A stretch of 64,000 nt of DNA from Lasiosphaeris hirsuta (taxonomy: Eukaryota > Ascomycota > Sordariomycetes > Sordariales > Lasiosphaeriaceae), in the NCBI GenBank assembly GCA_030549175.1, contig JAUKUA010000005.1:806001-870000 (forward strand). The letters run 5' to 3'. The stretch's first letter is position 1. Each line of letters opens with the position of its first letter. Position numbers and translations under genes: made by a program. This document shows positions 54,864 to 64,000 of this stretch, in pieces. The notes beneath the pieces were generated by a model. It was not told the origin of the DNA and did no database searches. It saw nothing but the letters and a program-made list of their open reading frames with translations.

Positions 54864-56919
54864 TGTGTCGGATTTCGGGGGTTTCAGATGCGGTCAATGC
54901 AGCTGCTGAGGTGAGTCGAAAAGAGAATATAGGATTGTCTAGATGTCAGAAGGCAATGATGTCAGGTGTATTTTCCCAAGGATGACACGAATTGGCGCTC
55001 AAGGAGGTAAACGGCCGAATGTGGAAAGATCTTTGCGACGGGTCGAAGGGGGTGGAAGAGGCCGCGACAGGATTCTGCCAGCCGGGTCCAATTGGCAAGC
55101 ACGTCAGACCACATGACAGAAAGCAACAGGTGCGATGTGGAATGGAGCCGCAATCGGATTTGCATCGGATTTAGAATGCGGTACGGCAATCTCTGAGACG
55201 CCTTGCATAGCCGTGCCGAGAGTCAGGTCACATTAGGGAGCCAGTGCCACCGATTGCGGACACCATACCCCATTCCACCCGCCAAACACAAATCGAGTGG
55301 ATACAGCACAGCTCCATCCACTACCAAGCGCCGCCAACCTCAGCCGCAAGATCGTGGACAAATCTCACCATGTCAACACTTGGGGGTGAATAGGGACACC
55401 GGGAGATGTATGACCCGAGTCGCAAGCTGACTTTGCTCCCGTTCAAAATTACCCACGACACCTGCACGGCAACCCACAAGGCAGCTGGCAAAAGACAACC
55501 CATGTAGATTGACGGGGACTGTCTGGCTGAGTCGCCTACCTCAGGTATCAGCTCAACCCAAGCAAGATTGAGCTACAAGTGGCTGAGCTTGATCTGTTCC
55601 TAACCTTGATGGACAAACCCGCTGCTATTGGGCTGCTTGTCACCACAACGCCAGTTTTCTCAAAGCTGTTGGCACTTTCAAACGGACAGGCAATAAAGCG
55701 GAGCGATAGCCTTTAATTATTAACTAAGCAGAGCAATAAAAAAACCATCATCAGGTTCATGTCGGCTCCTTGGCTGTTTGAAAACATTCCTTGCATCCAT
55801 CAGGGGTTCAAATATTCCCACATCTATCGCCCCTTGATTGCGACCGGCTATGGCACATCCGCACACGTTATAACTTCACGGCGAGCACATTACCTCGCCA
55901 TTACTACTTCAAATTTCTCAATGTTACACCGGGCGAGGTCAAATTAGCTGGCGGGTTGTGGGCTATGATTCTGCCACATCCTTGTTGTCTACCGGGTAGG
56001 CACGATGGTCCCCGCCCCAGCCCTACAGCAACTCCTATCATCATCATCACTTCACGTCACACCCGTCTTGGGTTGGTGGGGGTTTCCCGATGGCCCGGCC
56101 CGCTCATGTTTGGGAGTGCAAGGGCATCAATATTAATAGCTGGTCTCGGCTGAAGGAGACAGCATTCTGGAAGTCCGAGTCACCGTTCATCGCGCTGTGG
56201 CATTTGACTCTACTACTCCCTAATCCCAGCACCTATCCCCGTCCAACTCAATGGCGCACTTCTCACCAAATACTAAAGAAACAGGCGGCAAAGGTAGGGA
56301 TATGCCCAATTACAGGACCCTTACGCACCGGAAGAGATTCCTGGTGTCGCTGTCTCTAGTAGTTTGCGGGCTTCTGGCGGCCCTCGAGGACATTCTTCGC
56401 GTCCGTGACCAACAACATATCAAGTTGCAAAGGAGTCACCACTTATACACCTGGTTGGCCCAATGATGAGACTATACCCCCAGAGGAGCGACAATTTCGC
56501 ATTCAATTTTGGGGCGGCAAGATAGGGCTCGGGCCAATACGGTTCGATTCGGCTGAGTGCAAACAATACTTTGAAGCCTGGGTCCTTTGGGACCGGGGTA
56601 CGATACGGTGAGCACCAAGGTAATTTGTGACCTCAGAGCTGACGCTAAGCACAGAGTGCGGAGGCATGTTTTGTCGTTGTACCGTCCCTGAATTGAGTAA
56701 AATCGAGGCTCGACCGCCATAAAGATCTCAAACTGATATATATATACCGGCTGGTTGGCAATCGCAAATATATGCGGTTTCCGACGGATGTTTCATCATA
56801 GGTAGTCTTGGCGTTACCGCGAGACTCAGACCACGTGGCGTGTTGGGTTTATCAACGACATTCGAGCTGGATATGAAAGATCGAAAGATCAAAGACCAAC
56901 TCGCGCACCCAGGAGCACA
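54864..56919. other. Intergenic
   Basis: About 2 kb. Frames such as 55791-56153 (+) are open but show no protein family pattern, and AT-rich stretches occur. No gene is called. Confidence 0.5.
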
Positions 56920-58246
56920 ATGACTGCTTCGAACACGATACCCCTGACCCCGCCCGACACCCTACCGACCACGATGACCTCCAAACCCCCCGGCAGCGCA
57001 CCCACGAGTAACAGCTCCAGTGTTACGAGCGAGATCCCTCGCCCAGAGTCCAGCCATCCTTCGTAGCAGCCCGGCCATCCAGCGCAAGACCCCAGCGATC
57101 TTCCCACTACACGAATCGCAGTCGATGGTACCACCATCAAATACACTAGCTCAACTACTATTGCCGTCATGGCGGTGACGACAACGCGTGTCCACCATGT
57201 ACGACGTGGAAATGGCAACTACAGTCTTAACCACAATTATGAGCTCCACAGACATCGAGTACATCTTACCCGATGTGGTTCTTCCGGTAGTAAGCATTTA
57301 AACCAAGACGGTAAACAATACGCCGACGGTCATGACCAGCTATGGCGGAATTCCTATTCTTAGCGTGATTCGGACCACACTCCGGGACACAAACGGCCAC
57401 GCTACAACAACCGTCACAACTACGGTGCCAATTACGTCCAGAGTCACGACCATTTTCGGTACCAACAGCTTACCAACAGCAGCCTTGGTGACGGAGTACC
57501 TAGTGTACCCCAACACCCCTGACGCAAACCTGTCGTTTGTTCACGTGGCTGGAACCGCCGAGTATTTCCTAGTCTTCTTTATCCCCGTTATTCTAGCGGT
57601 TCTACTAGCTACTCTCATCAAAATGCTTGATGCCGAGATCAAACTTCACCTACCTTTCCGAGGCCTTGCGCGTACCGGAGGCTCTTTAGCCAGCGAATCC
57701 GTGTGTGCGCCGACGGAGGTATTCCACAACAAGGATGGGCTATCATTTGCAAGCGATCTACCCGTTGCCTGCTCGACTGCCATCATCTCCTTCTCGGGCG
57801 AGAGTATTGGCATCATGCTCAGGGGGCCTTGCGTCAAGGGCTCCTCCGACCCATGCATCCTGACTGTCGTCACATTTACAACGCCAGCAGGTGTGACCCA
57901 AGCACTCCTGGCTGTCATCTTAGTACTCATAGTATTCATCGCCATATCCCTCCACCGCTCGCCGTCGGGCGTGGCTGTCCACCCGGGGAGCATCCCCGTT
58001 ATATGCAGCCTTTTGCAGGATCCTCACACAAAGTTGTTGATGCGTTCAGTACACCTAAATCCGGACACCCACAATACATCGTCGGGTGCCAGGCAGTTGG
58101 CGGAACAGCTGCAGGGCAAGAAGTTCGCTCTTGGATGGAACGCTTCCTTTTCACCTCCCTTGGTAGCGCCATCGCTTTGTTCTGGTCATATGTTCGCCTC
58201 CGTGTCCACGCAGGATTTACACTGCTGCATGCTTGATTCCCCCTAA
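56920..58246 (+). pseudogene. DUF3433-like fungal membrane protein, C-terminal part, broken
   Basis: A Ser/Thr/Pro-rich stretch starts at the ATG at 56920 and is broken by a TAG at 57064-57066. After a frame change the reading passes a TAA at 57299-57301 and continues to 58246. The second part has Thr-rich ectodomain-like sequence (TTTVTTTVPITSRVTTIF), then FLVFFIPVILAVLLATLIKM followed by DAEIKLHLPFRGLA, the hallmark of the repeated DUF3433 module (hydrophobic segment, then DAEVKRMEPFYQL). A later hydrophobic segment is ALLAVILVLIVFIAISLH. The end, LQGKKFALGW, also fits that family. DUF3433 proteins are large and carry two such modules; this is one only. Both stops are readable as CAG/CAA to TAG/TAA. 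The function of the family is unknown. Confidence 0.6.
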
Positions 58247-59317
58247 CCAGCTGTTACGCCGGTGCTTCGACCGCAATCTACTAATTCCTTGGAAGGGTTG
58301 TGGCTTGCGTTGCGCTTGAGAAGGCCACGCATCGGCACCGTCGCTATAGCCGTCCTCCTGACTGAAACAGCACCCGTCTTCTTAGCAAATATGCCTTTCT
58401 ATCCTGCTCAAACATGGGTGCTGCATGAAGCATGGGCGTAGACGAGCGTCGCGGTCCTCGGGTACAGTACCGTTGTCCTTGGAAGCCATATGCTCTTCTC
58501 GAGGTGGCTCAGGCTTCCAGTACCCTGGTCGGGAGGATGTACTACATGTGTGACTCGGCCATGTTGGCAGACTTTGAGCGATTTTAGATGCTGGGGAGAA
58601 AGGAGAGGGACGAGCGCGTGGAAAGGATGGGACGGTTGTATTCCTTTGGGCCGATGGAAGGGGTGTCGGGCGGGGGGTGCGGGTTGGGGGTGGATTACCC
58701 GAGGGGGCAAAGGGGGATTAAGTTGAAGCGTTTGGAGGGGTTTGGGAGGGGGAAGAAGAGGCAGGTGTGAGAGAGTGAGAGGTTAGAAAGTATGCGATGG
58801 TGAGAGGGGGAAGGCATTGAGATACCTGTGATGGCGATACCCGATACATGAAGTCGTTCGTGACACGATTCTCGCAAATCTGCCATTTGGAGCGAGACAT
58901 GACTTCATCGGCTGTCACGGTCTCTAGCTGCCGCGAAGTGGAAAAGGCCAACAACGCACATTTCCAGTGGCTCCCAGTTCATATCCAAGCATTCTCTTTT
59001 AGTTATATGCCTCTCATCACCCTTACTCGGGGTTGGCGACCATTATGGGCTGGGTCAGAAAGGATGCCGGGTCAGATTGTGAGTATTCTTGTCAAAATCG
59101 GTCTTTTTCGCGGCCCATTCGAAAGGCTTGGTGCAAGCCAGGTGTGGTGGCAACAAATTCCATCTCATCTATGTTGAGTGAATGGGAAGGTAGCGGCTGG
59201 GCGCTGCAGGCCAACTATATAATAATCTTTTCCTTCGACTCTCCAGTGTTTTCGGAAACACACCTTACCCACCTCTCCCTCTCCGACCACACCCACCCGA
59301 CCTCTTCGCGCTAATTA
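58247..59317. other. Intergenic
   Basis: No supported gene. A G-rich stretch lies at about 58660-58770. Confidence 0.5.
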
Positions 59318-60564
59318 ATGGTTTTGTCGACGACTTCAATAGCCGCCGACACTGCCATGCCGACATCCACCAACACTGCGGCCAACGTTGCACCGGTGGC
59401 ACCGGAAAGCCATGGTCCCAGCAACAATGGCGGACCCAACAATGCCGACGGGCTTCATAGTCCGAATGGACAAGGAAAGGACGGCAAATTCGCACAACTG
59501 TATTGGGAGAGTCCGTACATGTAACCGACACATATAATCCCGATGCATACGATCCGAGTCCCACAGCACAGCTACCTGGCAGCCCCAAGCCAGAACCATG
59601 ATCCAGAGACATATGCAGCCTGGGGCCGAAAGCGCTTCGGCGATGCCCGGTACGAACAGCGCAAGAAGATGATCCAAGAAAGGAACATCCACGCTTCCAT
59701 TGACCCTGTCTACCGGGCGCGCGCTAGATCGCCTTGAGAATCATGGAACACCGGATCGAGGGGTGACCTTTCCAGCCTGAGGTGAAGCTGAATGACGAGG
59801 GCTGGAAGCGCTTGTACGCTCGGACGTCTAGGGACTTGTCGTCCATCGAGGCGCGTAACACGTCTACACGTCCTAGTTTCACCCAGGAGCTCGACCAATA
59901 CGAGAGGGTCTTCCCCAAAGAAAGAAGCATCGACTATGGCAGAAAGGAGCAAGAAGACGAGGAGGGCGATAGACAGCGTGGGATGGAACTGGAGGACATC
60001 CTGAAAGCCGAATTCCTGCCTGGCACTTACAAAGAGTCACCCGAGCACAGCCGTCGCATGGCTAGCTTCAGATCCCGAATCGAGGGTCGGTTGCGAGATC
60101 TGATGGACGCCGAGGAGCAGGCATGGAAAGCAGGCCACGAGCGATATGATCAGTGGAGGGACCAGATCTTGAGAGCGACGCCGACTCTGTTGATGATGCG
60201 CACCACCGAGCAGGTGGCAACACAGCTCCGCGCCTGGGAGATGCCATGGCAATCAGCAAGCGAGAGCAGGGTGACCTCGACAAACCCATTTGGGTGTGGC
60301 TCCAGAGACTGGATTTTTACCGCTGGTTTTGAGGGCCCCAAATACCTTGAAGGCAACCCAACACATCTGGAGTTTCTGGGGACGGGGGAACACGAGCAGG
60401 CTCTGACGACAGTCGGCTTCTCAAAAAAGACCAGCACTGGCCAACGGGGCAACGCCGCAAGGAATCTCGAAATCTCGTCATTGAGGCAGGCAGGAACAGG
60501 CTGTTGGAGGGGATGGCGAGAGGTTAAGGGGTTGAAAAGCAGGAAAAAAAAAGCCCGCAGATAG
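59318..60564 (+). pseudogene. Unknown helical protein, frames disrupted
   Basis: Three open pieces follow each other in the same direction. The first, 59318-59524, is Asn/Ala/Pro-rich and ends QLYWESPYM. The second, 59543-59737, contains ETYAAWGRKRFGDARYEQRK. The third, 59782-60564, contains LNDEGWKRLYARTSRDLSSI and RMASFRSRIEGRLRDLMDAE. The second and third have charged helical sequence consistent with one protein, but a stop (TGA at 59735-59737) and a frame change lie between them and no intron border repairs this. The 59524 stop likewise has no obvious intron. It is read as a decayed gene of unknown family; the third piece alone (260 codons) could still be translated. Confidence 0.4.
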
Positions 60565-61016
60565 CATCAGTAGCTTAGTTTTGAGAATTATGCATCAAGT
60601 TGCCAAACACAGGACGCGCTTGCAGTGAAATATTGCATCCCAGCGGGCCTCACTTGACGCGAGTTCCAGATGCGAGGTCACGTGGGGGCAGAAAAGGACG
60701 CACGAGCCAGCCGCTAATTGCATCAACCCCCGAACCCCCACCACGGGTTGATTGGCCGACGCTCGATTTTGGGTTTGATTTCGATTTGCCTGGCGAAGGA
60801 GACCGAAGAACATCAACGGTCGCTGCTTAAACAAGCAAAAACAAGCCAACTCTCCCTTCCGTTCCCGCCCGCGATTCGAGCCGCTGCCAGTCTCTGTGCC
60901 CGGCCCTTCTCTACCTTCCATCGCCCACGCCGTTCCCTTCGACTGCAGACCGACATCGACGGCATTCCCATCGCGTACCCAATCTTGTTTATTGGAACTG
61001 CAACCAGCTCGCCAAA
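60565..61016. other. Upstream region of the EB1 gene
   Basis: Contains C/T-rich leader-like sequence before the ATG at 61017. No gene is seen. Confidence 0.5.
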
Positions 61017-62000
61017 ATGGGTGAATCACGGTCAGTCTCCTCATAACCACCCTGGCTCTCGCCACGCGCATGCGCGAGACCGCCGTTTGCTCCCAACAGA
61101 CCATACTGACATCTCTGCTTTGCAGACAAGAACTCGTGCAATGGCTCAACAGCCTCCTCCAACTCAACGTCACAAAGGTCGAGCAGTGCGGAACAGGGTA
61201 CGTCGCAGTACCCCTCCCCCGCGCCTGAATCGGAGAGAAATATGGCATTCGCGCGATCCCCAGGCTGACCGTCCAATTTGTGTCCAGAGCTGCTCTGTGC
61301 CAGGTCTATGACAGCATTTTCCTCGACGTCCCCATGTCCCGTGTCAAGTTCAACGTAAACACGGAATATGCCTACATACAGAACTTCAAGGTTCTCCAGA
61401 GTGAGTTTCCCTTGGCCGGTTTTCCGCGGTCAAATGCTGACCACGGCTCGATCCGTAGACTGCTTCACAAAGCACCATGTCGAAAAGACCATCCCCGTTG
61501 AGTCGCTCGTCAAGTGCAAGATGCAGGACAACCTGGACTTCCTACAATGGACCAAGCGATTCTGGGACCAGTACTACCCCGGTGGTGAATACGACGCTGT
61601 TGGCAGACGGAAAGGCGGCGCGCTCCCTCCCGGAGGTTCTGCACCGGCCCGTGCACCGGCGGCGGCGGCTGCTGGCGCGAGACGTCCCGGCGGCACGACC
61701 CCGACCACGGTTGGACCTCGTGCTGGTGCCAAGGCTGGCGGCGGCGCGGCCAGCGCAGCGCTCGTCCAGGAGAACACGACGCTGAAGGAGACAGTTGTCG
61801 GCCTGGAGCGGGAGCGCGATTTTTACTTCAGCAAGTTGCGCGACATTGAACTGCTCGTCCAGCAGGCCGTCGACGAGGACCCGGAGCTGGAGAAGCAGGA
61901 GGATGGCTTGATCAAGCAGATCCAGACCATTTTGTACTCGACCGAGGAGGGTTTCGAGATCCCCGAGGGCGAGCAGGTGGACGACCAGGAGACGTTCTAA
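61017..62000 (+). CDS. mal3: EB1/Mal3/Bim1 microtubule plus-end tracking protein
   Basis: Four exons, 61017-61030, 61126-61197, 61288-61400 and 61459-62000, connect in frame and give 246 aa. The first exon has only 14 nt (MGESR with a split codon). The N-terminal calponin-homology domain shows ELVQWLNSLLQLNVTKVEQC, GAALCQVYDSIF, VKFNVNTEYAYIQNFKVLQN and KTIPVESLVKCKMQDNLDFL, as in EB1. An Ala/Pro/Gly-rich linker leads to the EB homology coiled coil (ENTTLKETVVGLERERDFYF, SKLRDIELLVQQ). The acidic tail ends QVDDQETF, resembling the EEY/F end bound by CAP-Gly proteins. The protein binds growing microtubule ends and recruits other plus-end factors. The length equals that of other fungal EB1 proteins. 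The introns have GTCAGT, GTACGT and GTGAGT donors. Confidence 0.95.
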
Positions 62001-63252
62001 GGAGCGACGTCGTCTTGCAGCCTCAAAAGGAACCACGAATTAGCGGAGCGTGTTTGGTGGAAACTATGAGGAGTAATGGGGGTCGGAATCACATAGACAC
62101 GACACCCGGGGACGCCAGGGACGGAGCTCTGGAAAAAGAGGACATGAGGCATGATAGGGGCGCGGTTGGTAATATGGCTTCACTTGGGGCTCATCTGGGG
62201 CTCATCGGCTCATCTTGGTATGGAATCGACCTCTATACCCTTGCACGCATTTTGCCGTGCCACTCCATCGACACTCGTTGGTGTTTTCAGCATAGTCCCC
62301 GCCCACGAGATTACCCCGTATGTTACGAAGACTTGATGATAGACTAAAAAAGCTCTTGAATGCCGCCTTGGCCATGGCTGCAACTGCGGTTGGTAATGCA
62401 GCATGCGTGATGAATGTGAACTAGGTGACGTATGAGCGAGTCACAAGCATTCCCCAACAACAACAAGCACGTCCCAGCTATATTTTACAAGTGTATAATC
62501 TACCAACCATATCTTTCAACAATACCGGTGCCTGAGCGTACTCGGGTTTGGGTCCTCCAGGCACCAAAATTTGTTCTGCTTGTGGCCGAGAAGATAGCGC
62601 TGTTGAGATTAGTGCCAGTGGTATCCGTGTCTGTATATCTAGGCATCACAATAACCAGTTTCTGACAGTGCATGGACGCATTTCCTGGTTCAACAGCCAT
62701 CACCGATTGAATCCGATGTCTTTCGATCGGGCCTAGCGCGTTGCGCAGCGCCAACTCCCCTGCTGACGGTCAGCCAGCGCAGAGCCAGCGCCCAATCCGG
62801 CGTTATTGACACCTGCAACCGCGTGGCAAGACGTCTCCGAGAGCTTTTCCATCGAACCAAACCTCAAACCTTTCCAGCGCCCGCGCTCTTTTCCATTTCT
62901 CTTGTGCTTCCAATCCAGCGAGATACACCGATCTAGCATGTGCCATCTGAGCGTACTTTTTGTTCCTATAATTACCACACCCAAATAACGCGCAAGCACT
63001 GCGTCGAGGGGCGATTCGTCCAGCGGCAGGAGTCATCAATTACAGCCCTGTCCATCACTTCCAGGGTTCACGATTTTTGACCGGGAGCTTCTGGCGTCAC
63101 AAGACCTGCCAGCCTGTGCGCCTCAACTACGTAATTAAAGGCAGCAACACCCAGCAAGACCGCCACCAACTGCGCACACGCAACCTTCACGGACTCAATT
63201 CTCCCTCACCATCCGCACGATAGCAACACCCACTTGCGAGAAATACGCCAAA
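62001..63252. other. Intergenic between the EB1 and Vam7-like genes
   Basis: No supported gene on either strand. The proximal 300 bp will include the 3' UTR of the EB1 gene and the distal part the promoter of the PX gene. Confidence 0.55.
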
Positions 63253-64000
63253 ATGGCGCCCCCGGCCGAGATCTCCATCCCCACCACCTCCCTCTGCCAC
63301 CCACCGCCGGACGGCACCACGACGGCCCCGAAGCCCTACACCCTCTACAACATCACGCTGCGGCTGCCGCTACGCTCCTTCGTGGTCCAGAAGCGCTACA
63401 GCGACTTCGTCGCCCTGCACAGCACCCTCGCCGCGCTCGTTGGCGCCCCGCCCCCGGAGCCGCTCCCGGGCAAGTCGTGGTTCAAGTCGACCGTGTCGTC
63501 GCCCGAGCTGACGGAGCACCGCCGCGCCGCCCTCGAGCGCTACCTGCGCGCCATCGCCGAGCCGCCCGACCGCCGCTGGCGCGACACCCCCGCCTGGCGC
63601 GCCTTCCTCAACCTGCCCGGCGGCGCCGGCGGCGGCATCTCGACGGCGTCGACGTCCGGCGTTAGCGTCGAAGGCCGCATTCCCGCCATTGGGCTGCGCG
63701 ATGCCACGGTCGCGGGGGCCGGGGATCCCGGCACGTGGCTGGATCTGCATCGCGAGATGAAGGGGGCGTTGCACGAGGCGCGCGTGGCGCTGGGGAGGAG
63801 GGATAATGCGATGGAGAACGGGGCAAGGGTGGAAGCTGGGAGTCAGGCGAAGAGGGCATTGGTGAAAGCCGGGAGCTTGCTGGGGAGTTTGAATGAGGGG
63901 CTGGTGGCACTGAAGGATGGTAGGAGGTTGGGCGAGGGCGAGATGCGCAGGCGGAAGGACCTGCTTGCGGCCGCGAGGGTGGAGAGGGATGGGCTGGACA
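63253..64000 (+). CDS. vam7: PX-domain SNARE, Vam7-like (partial, runs off the window)
   Basis: The start ATG at 63253 follows CAAA and opens a frame that is still open at the window end (about 249 codons). A PX domain covers about residues 5-120: EISIPTTSLCHPPP, then PYTLYNITLRLPLRSFVVQK, RYSDFVALHSTL (the RYSDF basic/aromatic phosphoinositide site), PPEPLPGKSW and HRRAALERYLRAIAEPP. A helical region then follows (WLDLHREMKGALHEARVALG, RRDNAMENGA) as in Vam7 before its SNARE helix, which is not in the window. Vam7 binds PI3P on the vacuole and acts in vacuole fusion as a Qc-SNARE. Other PX proteins cannot be excluded until the SNARE motif is seen. Confidence 0.8.
   Translation, partial: MAPPAEISIPTTSLCHPPPDGTTTAPKPYTLYNITLRLPLRSFVVQKRYSDFVALHSTLAALVGAPPPEPLPGKSWFKSTVSSPELTEHRRAALERYLRAIAEPPDRRWRDTPAWRAFLNLPGGAGGGISTASTSGVSVEGRIPAIGLRDATVAGAGDPGTWLDLHREMKGALHEARVALGRRDNAMENGARVEAGSQAKRALVKAGSLLGSLNEGLVALKDGRRLGEGEMRRRKDLLAAARVERDGLD

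Overview
The window is nuclear DNA of a filamentous ascomycete (Pezizomycotina), most likely a sordariomycete and plausibly Sordariales. The evidence is short spliceosomal introns of about 46-104 nt with GTRAGT-type donors and CTRAC branch sites, GC-rich coding exons in AT-richer spacers, several HET-domain genes, an NLR-type NACHT/WD40 gene, an AA9 polysaccharide monooxygenase with a CBM1, an EF-hand NADPH oxidase, and nonsense codons that look like repeat-induced point mutation (RIP). The species cannot be named from the sequence alone. No rRNA, tRNA, CRISPR array or recognisable transposon was seen.

Layout. 0.2-1.6 kb (-): broken AA12-like sugar dehydrogenase. 3.5-5.8 kb (+): EF-hand NADPH oxidase. 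6.4-7.7 kb (+): two-exon MDR oxidoreductase. 8.7-15.3 kb: a HET block with one wrecked HET gene (+) and two intact 663-aa HET genes (-). 15.8-16.2 kb: remnant of an NCS1 permease. 17.1-18.5 kb (+): secreted LVIVD-type protein. 20.7-23.2 kb (-): large fungal membrane protein. 25.7-26.9 kb (+): AA9 LPMO with CBM1. 27.1-36.7 kb (-): decayed allorecognition-like block holding a hydrolase-NACHT-WD40 NLR pseudogene, a broken unknown gene and a fourth, interrupted HET gene. 38.0-39.9 kb (-): conserved protein with a C-terminal riboflavin-kinase-like domain. 40.5-42.5 kb (+): multipass membrane protein followed by a long hairpin. 45.6-47.5 kb (-): low-complexity protein with an RRM-like C-terminal region; just upstream is a reiterated set of splice-site-like units. 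50.1-51.5 kb (-): single-pass Cys-rich sensor-like protein. 53.8-54.9 kb (-): GT8 glycosyltransferase. 56.9-58.2 kb: DUF3433-like pseudogene. 59.3-60.6 kb: decayed unknown gene. 61.0-62.0 kb (+): EB1/Mal3 microtubule plus-end protein. 63.25 kb to the window end (+): Vam7-like PX protein, cut by the edge.

Housekeeping genes (EB1, Vam7, GT8, riboflavin-kinase-like) lie mainly in the right half. The left and middle parts are an accessory region rich in non-self-recognition families. There, about half of the recognisable genes carry stop codons, and most of those stops are explained by C-to-T changes of CAA, CAG or TGG codons. The picture is a HET/NLR cluster under decay, interleaved with intact secreted-enzyme and membrane genes.
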